Assembly: GCA_949293415.1 (NCBI GenBank) | Contig: CASFDK010000003.1 | Span: 1 to 64,000 of the forward strand | DNA length: 64,000 bases | Source: an uncultured Verrucomicrobiota bacterium | Lineage (GTDB): Bacteria; Verrucomicrobiota; Verrucomicrobiia; Opitutales; Intestinicryptomonadaceae | Direction: 5' to 3' | Shown here: one piece after another, positions 32,023-41,666 of the stretch | How positions within the stretch are numbered: position 1 is the stretch's first letter | Layout of the letters: every line of letters starts with the position of its first letter | Notes under the pieces: generated by a model | Told to the model about the DNA's origin: nothing | The model's database searches: none | What the model saw: only the letters and a program-made list of their open reading frames with translations | Program-made: the position numbers and the translations under genes

Positions 32023-35000
32023 TTATGCCTGTTTTTTCGAAAATTTCCTGCGGATAACATAAAAGAAAATCGGGGTGAAAACCAAGCCGAAAATCGTCAC
32101 GCCCAGCATTCCGAAGAACACCGACGTGCCGAGAGCCTGTCTGAGTTCCGAACCCGACCCCTCCGCAAACGCGAGCGGAACCACGCCCAAGATGAACGCA
32201 AACGACGTCATCAGAATCGGGCGCAGTCTGTTGCGCGAAGCCATACTTACCGCGTGTATTACGTCCTCGCCCTTCTCCTGACGCTGTTTTGCGAACTCGA
32301 CAATCAGAATCGCGTTCTTGCACGCCAAGCCGATTAGCACGACGAACCCGATTTGCGTCATAATGTTGTTGTCCATTCCCCTGAACTGCACGCCCGATAT
32401 CGCGAACAACAGAACAAGCGGAACGACCAGAATAACCGCCAGCGGCAGAGTCCAGCTTTCGTAAAGAGCCGAGAGCAGCAGGAACACGAACAGCACGCAA
32501 ACCGCAAAGATTACGATTGCCGTGTTGCCGACGCGTTTTTCCTGAAAAGCCAAGTCCGTCCAGTCTATGCCCATACCCGCGGGAAGCGTTTCGGCGGCGA
32601 CCTCCTCGATTGCCGCCATCGCCTGCCCCGTACTGTATCCGGGGGCTACGTTGCCCATAACCTCCGCCGACGGGTACAGATTGTATCTGCCTACGCGGTC
32701 GGGGCCTATCGTGCGCCTGATTTTCGCAACCGAACCGAGCGGAACGTTCACGCCGCGCACGTTGGGCACTTTCATATTATAGATGTCTTCTATGCCGCTG
32801 CGCTGCGTGCTCTGCGCCTGCGCCATAACGCGGTATACGCGGTTGAGGATGTTGAAGTCGTTGACGTACACCGAACCCATATTGAACTGCATCGTGTTGA
32901 AAATCGACGAAATCGGAACATTGAGCTTTTGAGCGCGTTCGCGGTCGATGTCAACATAGAGCTGCGGCGAGGACACGCGGTATGTCGTGAACGCAAGCGA
33001 GATTTCCGGACGCTGCATAGCCTTTGCCGCAATCAGACGCGTGTACTTTTCGACATCCGAAATGCCGAGCCCCACCTTGTCCTGAACCATAGCCTTGAAG
33101 TCGCCGCCCATGCCGATACCGTTGACTGCGGGCGGAGTCAGAACGAACGTCGACGCCTCGGGAACTTCCTTTTGCAGAATGCCCGAAACCTGCGCAATGA
33201 TCTTGTCGAGCGTCACCCCCTGCTTTATTCGGCTGTCCTTCGGGGTAAGTTTTACAAATATCGCGCCCGCGTTCGACGACTTTGAGAAGCTTGCGCCGTT
33301 CAAGCCCGCAACGCACATAAAGTCCTCGATACCCTTTACGTCCTTGAGCAAATTCTGGATTTTTTCGAGAACCTTGTCCGTGTGCGCAAGCGAAACGCCG
33401 TCGGGCAGCTGCGCCGTTACGAATATGTAGCCCGTATCCTGTTTGGGAATAAAGCCCTTCGGGGTGTCCTCGAAAAGGTGCACCGTAAGAGCCAGCAGTC
33501 CCGCGTACAAAGCCAGAAATACAAACGAGACCCTGACGATTTTCGCGACGAACCTTCCGTATTTGTCGGCTACCCATTCAAAACAGGCGTTGAAGCCCCT
33601 GAAAAACCAACCGAAAAGCGCATTCCAAATGCGCGTGAAGAGGTCGGGCTTGTCGTGGTGGCGGAGCATAATGGCGCAAAGCGCGGGCGAGAGCGTCAGC
33701 GAAACCACGCCCGAAAGGACAGTGGAAACGGCGATTGTCAACGCGAACTGCCTGTAGAACTGACCCGAAATGCCCTCGATAAACGCCGTCGGAATGAACA
33801 CGCTCGAGAGCACGAGCACGATTGCTATAAGCGCGCCCTGAACCTGAGTCATCGCCTTTTTCGTCGCCTCCTTTGCGTCGAGGCCGTCGCGCATATTACG
33901 CTCTACGTTTTCGACAACGACGATTGCGTCGTCGACGACAATGCCGATTGCCAGCACCAAACCGAACAGCGAAAGGTTGTTAATCGAGAACCCGAAAAGG
34001 TACATAAAGAAGAACGTACCCACAAGCGAAACGGGAATCGCAAAAAGCGGAATAACCGCAGCCCGCCAGTTTTGAAGGAATAGCATCATCACGAAGACGA
34101 CCAGCAGCACCGCCTCGAAAATCGTGTGGTAAACGGCGGAAACCGAAGAGCGGATATACTCGGTGTTGTCGAGCGTTACCTTGTAGGCTACGCCCACGGG
34201 GAATTCCCTCGCCATTTCGTCGAGAGCCTTGTAGATGTTGTCCACCGTGTTGATGCCGTTCGTTCCGGGGAGCTGGTAGATGCCCATACCCACGCACGGC
34301 ATGCCGTTCATATACGATTCGTCGGCATAGGTGTACGAGCCAAGTTCGATTGTCGCAACGTCCTTGAGCAGTACAGTCTTGCCGTCGGGCGTATACTTGA
34401 TGATGATGTTTTCGAACTCTTCGGGCGAAACCAGACGTCCCTGCGTGTTGATGATAAGCTCGTGCGCTACGTCGGGATTTGCGAGCGGCGGCTGGTTGAG
34501 CTTGCCCGCCGCAACCTGCTTGTTCTGTTCGCGCAACGCCGAAACGACCTGCGAGGCGTTCATATTGAAGTGCGAAAGCCTGTCGGTGTTGAGCCACACG
34601 CGCATACTGTATTCGCGCTTGCCGAAAATGTTAACGTCGCTTACGCCGTAGATGCGCGAGAGCCTGTCGACCATCTGCGTGATTGCATAGTTGGTCAGAT
34701 AGAGTTTGTCGCGGCTGCTGTCGGGCGAATAGAGGTTGCAGACAAGCAGCATGTCGGGCGACTTTTTCTTGACGACAACGCCGATGTTGCGCACGTCGTC
34801 GGGCAGACGCGGAGTAGCCATCGAGACGCGGTTTTGAACCTGAACCTGCGCAACGTCGATGTTCGTGCCGAGTTCGAAAGTTACCGTAATCGAGCACGAG
34901 CCGTCGGCGTTGCACTGGCTCGACATATACATCATATTTTCGACGCCGTTGATTTCCTGTTCGAGCGGCGCGACAACCGTGTCCATCAGAATCTCTGGAG

Positions 35001-35163
35001 ACGCCCCGGGATAGCTTGTGGAAACCGAAACCTGCGGCGGAACTACGTCGGGATACTGGGTTACGGGAAGCCTGAAATATCCCACCACGCCGATTAGCGT
35101 GATGAGAATCGATATGACCGCCGCGAAAATGGGTCGGTCGATGAAGAAGTGCGAAAATTTCAT
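32023..35163 (-). CDS. RND multidrug efflux pump, AcrB/HAE1 family
   Basis: The proton-driven inner-membrane pump that captures drugs, bile salts or lipophilic compounds in the periplasm. The 1046-residue length and twelve transmembrane helices are typical. The N-terminus MKFSHFFIDRPIFA, the first large periplasmic loop, the TM4 Asp pair (GIVVDDAIVVVENVER) that relays protons, the second periplasmic loop, and the C-terminal GLACKNAILIVEFAK motif are all present. It follows the membrane-fusion protein by about 27 bp and precedes the outer-membrane factor. Confidence 0.96.
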   Translation of the reverse strand: MKFSHFFIDRPIFAAVISILITLIGVVGYFRLPVTQYPDVVPPQVSVSTSYPGASPEILMDTVVAPLEQEINGVENMMYMSSQCNADGSCSITVTFELGTNIDVAQVQVQNRVSMATPRLPDDVRNIGVVVKKKSPDMLLVCNLYSPDSSRDKLYLTNYAITQMVDRLSRIYGVSDVNIFGKREYSMRVWLNTDRLSHFNMNASQVVSALREQNKQVAAGKLNQPPLANPDVAHELIINTQGRLVSPEEFENIIIKYTPDGKTVLLKDVATIELGSYTYADESYMNGMPCVGMGIYQLPGTNGINTVDNIYKALDEMAREFPVGVAYKVTLDNTEYIRSSVSAVYHTIFEAVLLVVFVMMLFLQNWRAAVIPLFAIPVSLVGTFFFMYLFGFSINNLSLFGLVLAIGIVVDDAIVVVENVERNMRDGLDAKEATKKAMTQVQGALIAIVLVLSSVFIPTAFIEGISGQFYRQFALTIAVSTVLSGVVSLTLSPALCAIMLRHHDKPDLFTRIWNALFGWFFRGFNACFEWVADKYGRFVAKIVRVSFVFLALYAGLLALTVHLFEDTPKGFIPKQDTGYIFVTAQLPDGVSLAHTDKVLEKIQNLLKDVKGIEDFMCVAGLNGASFSKSSNAGAIFVKLTPKDSRIKQGVTLDKIIAQVSGILQKEVPEASTFVLTPPAVNGIGMGGDFKAMVQDKVGLGISDVEKYTRLIAAKAMQRPEISLAFTTYRVSSPQLYVDIDRERAQKLNVPISSIFNTMQFNMGSVYVNDFNILNRVYRVMAQAQSTQRSGIEDIYNMKVPNVRGVNVPLGSVAKIRRTIGPDRVGRYNLYPSAEVMGNVAPGYSTGQAMAAIEEVAAETLPAGMGIDWTDLAFQEKRVGNTAIVIFAVCVLFVFLLLSALYESWTLPLAVILVVPLVLLFAISGVQFRGMDNNIMTQIGFVVLIGLACKNAILIVEFAKQRQEKGEDVIHAVSMASRNRLRPILMTSFAFILGVVPLAFAEGSGSELRQALGTSVFFGMLGVTIFGLVFTPIFFYVIRRKFSKKQA

Positions 35164-35190
35164 TTCAAAACCTGCCTTTCAACGGGCGAT

Positions 35191-36348
35191 TTACTTTTCA
35201 TCGAATTTGATTTCCGTCGGCGAAACTTTCGTCGTGGGAACGGCGCGCTGCAGACCGACCGCCACAACCCTGTCTTCGGGCGAAAGCCCCTCGTCGATTA
35301 CGCGGAACTTGCCCATCAAACGCCCAACTTTCACGGGGCGGTACTGGACTACATTGTCCTTGTCGACCACCAAAACGTAGCGGTTTACGAGGTCGGTGCC
35401 TATGATGTCTTCGGGAATCATAACAACGTGGTGCGCCTTTTCGCCGAGAACGCTGATTTTTGCGAACATTCCGGGGGAAAGCAGATGATCGTTGTTGGCG
35501 ATGTCCGCGCGCATCGTAAGGCTGGAAGTTTCCGTACCGATTTTGTTGTCGAAGTATGTAAGCATGCCTTCGCGCGTCGTCGAGCCGTCAAGAAGCGTTA
35601 TTTTCACGCGCGGCCCCGTCTTCTTGACAACGTCGATTTCCTTGAACAGACCGTTGTTCTTGTAGCGGAGATTGTCGCGTTCGCTGATTTCGAAATACGC
35701 CTGAATGATGTCGGTTCTGACGATTGTCGTAAGGAGCGTCGAGTTTGCCGTAACGAGGTTGCCCACGTCGACGTACGACTCGCTGAGCTTGCCAGACATC
35801 GGGGCGCGAATGTGCGTGTACTCCAAATTGAGTTCCGCCTCGCGCAAACCGGCCCGTGCGGCAAGCAACGCCGCCTGTGCCGAGAGAAGTTCGCTCGTGC
35901 GGGTTTCGTAGGTTTCCTTTGAGATTGCCTTCGCGGCGAAAAGTTCCTTTGCGCGGGCGTCGTTGCTTTTTGCGAGCGCAAGGCGCGCCTCTACCTCCTT
36001 GACCTGAGCCTTCGCCGACGCAAGCGCGGCTTCGTACGGGCGCGGGTCGATTACGAAAAGCAGATCGCCCTCCTTTACGAACTGGCCTTCCTTGAAATTG
36101 ACAAGCTGGAGGTATCCGCCGATTCTCGCGCGAAGCTCGACCGACGCATACGGCTCGAGGCGCGCGGTGTAGTCGTCCCAAAATTCAACCGACTTGTGAA
36201 CGGGCTTTGCAACCTGAACGGCGGGCGGTTCGCCCGTCGGCCCCTGCTGCCGGACGTTCTTTTTGCATCCGCCCGTAAACGCGGCGCAGGCGACAAGTGC
36301 CGCCGCCGCAAACTTGCATATATAGATACTGCTGTTTTTCATTTTCAT
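35191..36348 (-). CDS. RND efflux membrane-fusion protein, AcrA type
   Basis: The periplasmic adaptor linking the RND pump to the outer-membrane factor. The 385-residue lipoprotein has a signal with the lipobox FTGGC (Cys28). It shows the lipoyl/barrel-sandwich halves (VELRARIGGYLQLVNFKEGQFV and IRAPMSGKLSESYVDVGNLV), an alpha-helical hairpin between them (ALASAKAQVKEVEARLALAK), and a C-terminal membrane-proximal domain. The start at 36348 has an ACGGA ribosome binding site; the open frame upstream overlaps the tetR region and is not used. Confidence 0.94.
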   Translation of the reverse strand: MKMKNSSIYICKFAAAALVACAAFTGGCKKNVRQQGPTGEPPAVQVAKPVHKSVEFWDDYTARLEPYASVELRARIGGYLQLVNFKEGQFVKEGDLLFVIDPRPYEAALASAKAQVKEVEARLALAKSNDARAKELFAAKAISKETYETRTSELLSAQAALLAARAGLREAELNLEYTHIRAPMSGKLSESYVDVGNLVTANSTLLTTIVRTDIIQAYFEISERDNLRYKNNGLFKEIDVVKKTGPRVKITLLDGSTTREGMLTYFDNKIGTETSSLTMRADIANNDHLLSPGMFAKISVLGEKAHHVVMIPEDIIGTDLVNRYVLVVDKDNVVQYRPVKVGRLMGKFRVIDEGLSPEDRVVAVGLQRAVPTTKVSPTEIKFDEK

Positions 36349-36373
36349 TTTTTCCGTTTTCAAATTTAAAGGA

Positions 36374-37039
36374 TTAAGACAGAATTTTCCCGAGCAAACG
36401 CACGAACACGCTTTCGATTTTCGCGTATTGCTCCTCGCCGAACGAATCCCAACCGCTGATTCGCTTGAAGCCGACCCTTGCCGAATTGAAAAGCATAATC
36501 TGACCGATGAGCATCTGGGCAAGAATCTTGGCGTCCTCCGCCGGACACGCGGGCTTGCATATCAAAACGAGCTTTTCAAGAAGCGTGATCGACGGATAAA
36601 TCACCTTTTCGTAAATGAAGTCGAACGCCTCGGTGGGATACATTTCCTCGCGCGTAAGAATCATTATGATGCGACGCAAAAGCGGGTCGGTCTTCGAGTT
36701 CACACACACTCTGCTCATCACGAAATCGACAATCAGCTTTTTTGCATCCGCCGCCGATTTCGACTTTTCAATCTCCGAACCGCGCACCAAATGTTCCGCC
36801 ATATATATGTGGATGTAGTCGGCGAGCTGGCGGACGATTTCCAAATAAAGTTCGCGCTTGCCTCCGAAATGATAGCTTATCGCCGCGTGGTTTACGCCCG
36901 CCTTTTCGGCTATCTGGCGCGTGCGAACCGCCGAAAACGGGAGCAAGGCGAACTCTTCGACGGCGGCGTTTATTATCTTCGCCTTCGCGTCGGAACATAT
37001 ACCCTTCTCCAATCCGGCGATGTAATTCTTTTCAATCAT
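36374..37039 (-). CDS. TetR/AcrR-family regulator of the efflux operon
   Basis: A 221-residue ligand-sensing repressor. The N-terminal helix-turn-helix is clear (AVRTRQIAEKAGVNHAAISY, then HFGGKRELYLEIV). The C-terminal half resembles the CerR/DUF1956 subgroup of AcrR-type repressors. It is the first gene of the RND operon (25 bp before the adaptor gene), and a 22-bp palindrome just upstream of its ATG is a likely autoregulatory operator. Inducers are unknown; for such pumps they are often toxic hydrophobic compounds. Confidence 0.9.
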   Translation of the reverse strand: MIEKNYIAGLEKGICSDAKAKIINAAVEEFALLPFSAVRTRQIAEKAGVNHAAISYHFGGKRELYLEIVRQLADYIHIYMAEHLVRGSEIEKSKSAADAKKLIVDFVMSRVCVNSKTDPLLRRIIMILTREEMYPTEAFDFIYEKVIYPSITLLEKLVLICKPACPAEDAKILAQMLIGQIMLFNSARVGFKRISGWDSFGEEQYAKIESVFVRLLGKILS

Positions 37040-37041
37040 CG

Positions 37042-37063
37042 GGTTTAACCAAATGATTAAACC
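37042..37063. promoter_or_regulatory. candidate TetR operator of the efflux operon
   Basis: The inverted repeat GGTTTAA-N8-TTAAACC lies immediately before the tetR ATG (37039 on the minus strand). The same bases also form direct repeats of the pattern TTWAACCAAATGA at 13-14-bp spacing. Position, symmetry and length suit a TetR-family operator that also overlaps the operon's promoter region. Confidence 0.65.
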
Positions 37064-37101
37064 AAATGATTGTCAACCGATTTTTCCGAAAAAATTTCAG
37101 C

Positions 37102-38274
37102 CTAATTTTCTATGCGCGAGCGCAGCGCGGGCGAAACCAAACTTACCATTATGCCTATACAGCCCATCAGCGCGAACGAGAACCGCAGGCTTGAAATATG
37201 CGCAATGTAGCCGATGAGCGGCGGGAAAATGAGAAAGCCGAAAAAGCCGACCGTCGAGACAACCGCTATCGCAATGCCCGAAGACATCCTGCGCGAACGC
37301 CCCGCCAAGCTGTAGCACGTTGGCACAACCGAAGACACGCCGCAGCCTACAAGCAGAAAGCCAACAGCCCCCGCAACCGCGTTCGGGAACAGAACCGCCG
37401 TGAACATACCCGCCGAAATCAGAACGCCGCTCGTGCGCAATACCGCCAAGTATCCGAATTTGTTGATGAGGAAGTCGTCGACAAACCTGCCGGTTGCCAT
37501 CGCCGACATAAACGCGACAAACCCCACCCTGCTTATGTCGGGCGCGGTGCCGACAACGTCGCGGAAGAATATCACGCTCCAGTCGAACATAGTGCCCTCG
37601 CAACTCATGCACGAAAACGCGATCACGCCGAGAAACAGGATATACGGCGTGGGTCTCCAGACGCTGCGGGTCTTGTCCGTGTCGCCGTCCTTCGCCTGCG
37701 GCGCGAAATCGAAAGGCACAAAATAGCGGCACGCGCACGCGAGCGCAAGTATTACGAAAACATTCACGCCTATGTAGTGCGGCAAAACGCCCACGTCGAA
37801 GCCCGCGAGAACCGCGCTGAGCACCCCGCCGCAAAAGCCCGCAAAACTCCAAAGCCCGTGGAACGACGACATCACCGAACGCCCGTAGATGCGCTCGACA
37901 TCCACCGCCTGCGTGTTTATCGAAATATTCGTAAGGTTCGCGGCTATGCCGAAACAGTAGAGCGCGGCGAAAAGAGTCGCCTTCGAGCACGCCAGAAGCG
38001 GCAGGAAAAGCGTCAGCGGATAGACATAGGCGGCAAGGCGCACGACTTTAAAACTCGAAAATTTCGCGACAAGCCAGCCCGAAAGCAGCATTACCGAAAT
38101 CTGCCCGAGCGGAATCGCGAAGAGCACCGACCCCAAGTCGGCTTCGCTCAAACCGAGCGCGTTCTTGAAGTCGGGAATGCGCGTTGCCCACGCCGAAAAC
38201 ACTATTCCCTGATTGAAGAAAAGCAGCCCGACGGCGATTCTGTAGGCAAGGGGTTTGTATTTCAAGTCCTGCAT
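37102..38274 (-). CDS. MFS transporter, YbjJ/FucP-like
   Basis: A 390-residue twelve-helix permease of the major facilitator superfamily. N-terminal features (LLFFNQGIVFSAWATRIPDFK, LGLSEADLGSVLFAIPLGQ) match the YbjJ-like group. Conserved charged loops between helices 2 and 3 are modest, as usual for that group. Substrate unknown; sugar or drug/H+ antiport are both possible. It lies just upstream of the tetR operon on the same strand, with only about 60 bp between them, so some read-through into tetR is likely. Confidence 0.85.
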   Translation of the reverse strand: MQDLKYKPLAYRIAVGLLFFNQGIVFSAWATRIPDFKNALGLSEADLGSVLFAIPLGQISVMLLSGWLVAKFSSFKVVRLAAYVYPLTLFLPLLACSKATLFAALYCFGIAANLTNISINTQAVDVERIYGRSVMSSFHGLWSFAGFCGGVLSAVLAGFDVGVLPHYIGVNVFVILALACACRYFVPFDFAPQAKDGDTDKTRSVWRPTPYILFLGVIAFSCMSCEGTMFDWSVIFFRDVVGTAPDISRVGFVAFMSAMATGRFVDDFLINKFGYLAVLRTSGVLISAGMFTAVLFPNAVAGAVGFLLVGCGVSSVVPTCYSLAGRSRRMSSGIAIAVVSTVGFFGFLIFPPLIGYIAHISSLRFSFALMGCIGIMVSLVSPALRSRIEN

Positions 38275-38389
38275 GAAACGAATCCTTTCGAATGCGGAAA
38301 CGCGCCCGCATATTTTTCAAGCCCGCAAAGTTTGGAACGCGTTTTGGGCTTGTCGATAAAAATTTTTCCGAAAATCGGGCGGCGGCATT

Positions 38390-40021
38390 CTACTTTTTTT
38401 TCTTTGCCTCCGTCCTCTTTTTGTAGTCTGCGTCCGCCTTTGCAAACTGCTTCGAATAATTCTCGATGCGCACGGGAACGGGCAGCCCGCATTTCGCAGC
38501 CAACGCCTCGGCCGACCTTACAACCGCCCTCCGTCCGTAGCTCGAAATACCCGAATCGAGCAGCCGCAAATACAGCTTCATCGCGTCGTCGGCGCGCGAA
38601 TTGTCCGCCAAAAATTCGGCAAGCTCGAACCCGAGTCCGCACATATCCGCCTGTTTGAAGAAATCGCGCGAAAGCAGGATGTCGGCGTATTTTTTCGACT
38701 TTCCGCCATCGCCCGCCGCCGAAAAATCGGTCGCCAAGCGGAACAAAAGCGCGTCGTCGGGCATTTTGCCGACGTATTTTTCGCCGAACGCCGAAACATC
38801 GGAGGGCTTCGCGCCGTCCGCAAGCATTTTGTTCATCATACGCAAAACCGCATACTGCGAAAGCGAATCGACTTTGCCCGCATCGACCGCCGCAAGCTGC
38901 GCCTCGAGACCGACTTTGAAAGGCTCGTAGAGCGGGTCGCCCACCACGACCGACTGCCATCCCAAAACCTCTATCGACGCATACGCAACTTCGCCCGCCG
39001 AAAGCCCGCGCCCGTAGGCCGCCATTATGTAGCCTATGTTCTGCGTGCCCGACAGATACGGCTCGAACACGTTGCCGAAAGCCTGCGCCGCCCCGCACTG
39101 CAAAAGTCGGAGAGTCCACCCCTTTTTGCGGAGGTCGGACGCGCTGAACGAAAACAGGTGCAGGGCTATCGCGCCGTCGGCGAGTTTAAAATCCCTTTCG
39201 TTGAAATAAAACTGCGGACTCGCACTGTACCAGCCCAGATACACCGCCGCGCCGTCGAGACGCTGCGTAAAGTCGAAAAGCGTCGGCTTTTCGTCGACCA
39301 CCGTGTCGAAATACATCGCGCGCGCCGTTTTTGCGGCGGAATCAAGCCAGTCGTCGCCGAGTTTGTATTTCTTCGACTTGTCGATGTACACGCGCCCCCG
39401 AAGCCCCTTTTTCTCGACATCCAACGCGCCGTCTATCGATTTCTTCACGGTTTCGAAAGAGTCGCCGTCGAGACGCGCGACACGGAGCACGCCGTAGATT
39501 TTGTGCGCCCCCGCGCCCGAAAAATTGCCGTAGAGCGGATTGCGACAGGGACCGTCGGGCGTCTTCTGCGGCAGAAAAGTAGCCGCAAGCTCGGAATCGA
39601 CCGATGCCCCGTCGAAACGCATTCCCTTTTTGCCCGCGCTCGGTTTTACCTTGTAGGGCAACGCGCACAAAACCAGATATTCCACATTGTGCGAATTGAA
39701 AATGTAGCTTCGCCGCCCCGTCTGCGCGTCCGTGCCCGTTGCCATCGCCGACACCGCGCCGCGCTTTGCGAGCGCATCGACTATCGGACCTGCAAGCTTT
39801 GTTTCGTACTCGACGCGCGAAAGTTCCGGAACGTCGGGAACGGAAATTTCGACTACATTTTCCGCCGCTATGCCGCGCGCCTTGCAGTAATACCGCGCGA
39901 CGGCAAGCGAATCCGCGCTGTTTTTGTTCGCAACGACAAACACGCCCGACCTGTCCGCCGACGCGAAACATACCGAAGCCGACACAACCGCAAAAAATGC
40001 AATCCGCAAAAAAGTCTTCAT
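38390..40021 (-). CDS. TIGR03790-family exported protein
   Basis: A 543-residue protein of unknown function from a family seen mainly in PVC bacteria and some other environmental groups. The signal peptide is cleaved near residue 20 (VCFA-S). The family's N-terminal start FVVANKNSADSLAVARYYCK (here a one-gap match to V-N-x-x-s-x-x-S-x-x-i-A-x-Y-Y) and the central region with GAAVYLGWYSASP and GYIMAAYGRGLSAGEVAYAS are clear. The C-terminus ends in a Lys-rich tail. The real start is the ATG at 40021; the open frame upstream is not protein-like. No enzymatic activity is known. Confidence 0.82.
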   Translation of the reverse strand: MKTFLRIAFFAVVSASVCFASADRSGVFVVANKNSADSLAVARYYCKARGIAAENVVEISVPDVPELSRVEYETKLAGPIVDALAKRGAVSAMATGTDAQTGRRSYIFNSHNVEYLVLCALPYKVKPSAGKKGMRFDGASVDSELAATFLPQKTPDGPCRNPLYGNFSGAGAHKIYGVLRVARLDGDSFETVKKSIDGALDVEKKGLRGRVYIDKSKKYKLGDDWLDSAAKTARAMYFDTVVDEKPTLFDFTQRLDGAAVYLGWYSASPQFYFNERDFKLADGAIALHLFSFSASDLRKKGWTLRLLQCGAAQAFGNVFEPYLSGTQNIGYIMAAYGRGLSAGEVAYASIEVLGWQSVVVGDPLYEPFKVGLEAQLAAVDAGKVDSLSQYAVLRMMNKMLADGAKPSDVSAFGEKYVGKMPDDALLFRLATDFSAAGDGGKSKKYADILLSRDFFKQADMCGLGFELAEFLADNSRADDAMKLYLRLLDSGISSYGRRAVVRSAEALAAKCGLPVPVRIENYSKQFAKADADYKKRTEAKKKK

Positions 40022-40120
40022 ATCGGCGGCAAAATTACATTCGCCAAAAAACTTCCTCAAGACAAAAAGACGGTTCAATATTGTTGATTTTTCGAACGCC
40101 CCGCATTTAGATGTCTTCAA

Positions 40121-40951
40121 ATGCACACTTTCGAAAGAGAACTGATGAACACCGTGTTCACCGTCCGGATTTCGGGCGTCGAACAAAACTACGCCCGCAG
40201 CGCGGCACTCGACTGCTTCGCCGACACCGAAGCACTCGAAAACATCCTGAGCCTCTACCGCTACGGCAGCGACATATCGTGCATAAACGCCTCCGAAGTC
40301 GGCGAAATCACGCCGCTTACCGACATCGCCACGGAATGCCTTTCTCTTGCATTCTCCGCCGCCGAAATCAGCCGCGGGGCAATCGACGTGTGTATGGGCG
40401 AGTATTTTCTCAAAAACAAAAACGACAAAACCTTCGCCGTTCCCGAGACCCCGCGGCGCGGCAAATTCGAGTTCGACCCACAACGTTTTCTAATCAAAAA
40501 GCTCTCGGCGGGCAGAATCGACCTCGGCGCGATAGGCAAGGGCTTCGCCGTAGACTGCGCCGTAAAAAAGCTGCGCGAAGTCTGGGAGATAGAAAACGCA
40601 TTTTTGACGTTCGGAGGAAGCAGCATCTATGCATTCGGCAAAGACGGCGAAGGCAAAACGTGGGAGACAAACCTGTCCGACGACGTGAAAATTCCCGTGG
40701 ACGACTTCGCCGTGGGCGCGTCGGGAACGTCGGTTCTTGGGGCTCACATCGTCGACGCCCGAACGGGCGAAACTCCGAAAGAACAACCGTTCAGGACATG
40801 GGCTTTCTGCGGAAACGCCGCAATCGCCGATGCAATGTCGACCGCCTTTATGCTTCTGAAAAAGGACGAAATAGCCCAAATCTGCGACAAGGAAAACATA
40901 TCGGCGGCAATCCAGCAAACCGCCGATTCCGGAATAGAATTCATAGATTAG
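40121..40951 (+). CDS. apbE: FAD:protein FMN transferase (ApbE family)
   Basis: Attaches FMN covalently to Thr/Ser of flavoproteins such as RnfG/NqrC subunits. The 276-residue length is short for the family but all main motifs are present: the early DIATECLSLAF helix, DLGAIGKGFAVDCAV, the Gly-rich LTFGGSSIYAFG, HIVDARTGETP and ADAMSTAFML. There is no signal peptide or lipobox, so unlike most ApbE proteins it would be cytoplasmic. It is convergent with, and overlaps by 11 bp, the cupin gene. No Rnf or Nqr genes are in the window. Confidence 0.85.
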   Translation: MHTFERELMNTVFTVRISGVEQNYARSAALDCFADTEALENILSLYRYGSDISCINASEVGEITPLTDIATECLSLAFSAAEISRGAIDVCMGEYFLKNKNDKTFAVPETPRRGKFEFDPQRFLIKKLSAGRIDLGAIGKGFAVDCAVKKLREVWEIENAFLTFGGSSIYAFGKDGEGKTWETNLSDDVKIPVDDFAVGASGTSVLGAHIVDARTGETPKEQPFRTWAFCGNAAIADAMSTAFMLLKKDEIAQICDKENISAAIQQTADSGIEFID

Positions 40952-41288
40952 CCGACATTTCGGAAAAGTCGCCGAATACCGTCAGCCACACACAACGCGG
41001 GTTATCGGATGTCCGAACAACCCTGTGCGCGGTGCGGCGGTCGATTACGAGCCAGTCGCCCGCACCAAGTTCGAGTTTGGAAGAATCGGCAAACTCCAAG
41101 ACGGATTCGCCCGAAAGCAGAAGCACGAATTCGTCTTCGTCTTGATCGTACCATTGCCCGTCCGAATAGGGTTCGGAATATATGCGCTCGACGCGCCCTG
41201 TACCGGAAAATTTGAGCAGCGTCTCGAAAAACTCGGGCTTGCCCGAGTCGTCCGCGCCGCCGAAAGAAAATATGTTTCCGTGTTTCAT
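40941..41288 (-). CDS. cupin-domain protein
   Basis: A 115-residue single-domain beta-barrel protein. The cupin motifs are visible: SDGQWYDQDEDEFVLLLSG (first motif, Asp/Glu-rich in place of the usual His pair) and GDWLVIDRRTAHRV (second motif with His). It may bind a metal or a small ligand, as storage or signal-binding cupins do. I set the start at the ATG at 41288. It overlaps the convergent apbE gene at its 3' end by 11 bp, and lies downstream of HU on the same strand. Confidence 0.78.
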   Translation of the reverse strand: MKHGNIFSFGGADDSGKPEFFETLLKFSGTGRVERIYSEPYSDGQWYDQDEDEFVLLLSGESVLEFADSSKLELGAGDWLVIDRRTAHRVVRTSDNPRCVWLTVFGDFSEMSANL

Positions 41289-41337
41289 AGGAAAAAGAAT
41301 TGCCAAACCGCCGCATATGACGGCTTGAAACGGATTC

Positions 41338-41366
41338 AAAAAAAACTCCGCACAAAAAATGCGGAG
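41338..41366 (-). terminator. intrinsic terminator of the HU gene
   Basis: ACTCCGC (41344-41350) and GCGGAGT (41360-41366) pair around a nine-base loop. The minus strand reads a T-run after the hairpin. It lies 28 bp past the HU stop codon. Confidence 0.8.
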
Positions 41367-41393
41367 TCTTTCCAAAAATTGTTTTGTACAATT

Positions 41394-41666
41394 TTATTTC
41401 GCTTTGAAAGCCGCGCCGGGCTTGAATCTTACAACCTTGCTGGCCTTGACCTTGATCTTCTCGCGGGTTCTCGGGTTGAAGCAGGTACGCGCCTTGCGTT
41501 CCACAACCGAGAAAGTACCAAAACCGATGAGCTGAAGCTTCTTGTTCTTCTTCACACCCGCCTTGATGGCTTCGATAGTGGCATTGAGAGCCTTTTCAGC
41601 GCAAGCCTTCGTGGCATCCTTGCCGAGAATTTTCTGAATTTCTTCGATGAGTTGTTGTTTGTTCAT
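41394..41666 (-). CDS. HU/IHF-family DNA-binding protein
   Basis: A 90-residue nucleoid protein that bends and compacts DNA as a dimer. The family start MNKQQLIEEIQKILG, the helix-turn ALNATIEAIKAGVKKNKK, the GFGTFSVVERKART segment and the DNA-intercalating arm with the conserved Pro (CFNPRTREKIKVKASKV) followed by VRFKPG are all present. I chose the ATG at 41666. Monocistronic, with its own terminator; the long upstream gap would hold its promoter. Confidence 0.94.
   Translation of the reverse strand: MNKQQLIEEIQKILGKDATKACAEKALNATIEAIKAGVKKNKKLQLIGFGTFSVVERKARTCFNPRTREKIKVKASKVVRFKPGAAFKAK

Noticed and set aside
37198..38658. 486-codon plus-strand frame opposite the MFS transporter
   Set aside because: Arg/His/Lys-rich low-complexity product spanning two real genes on the other strand.
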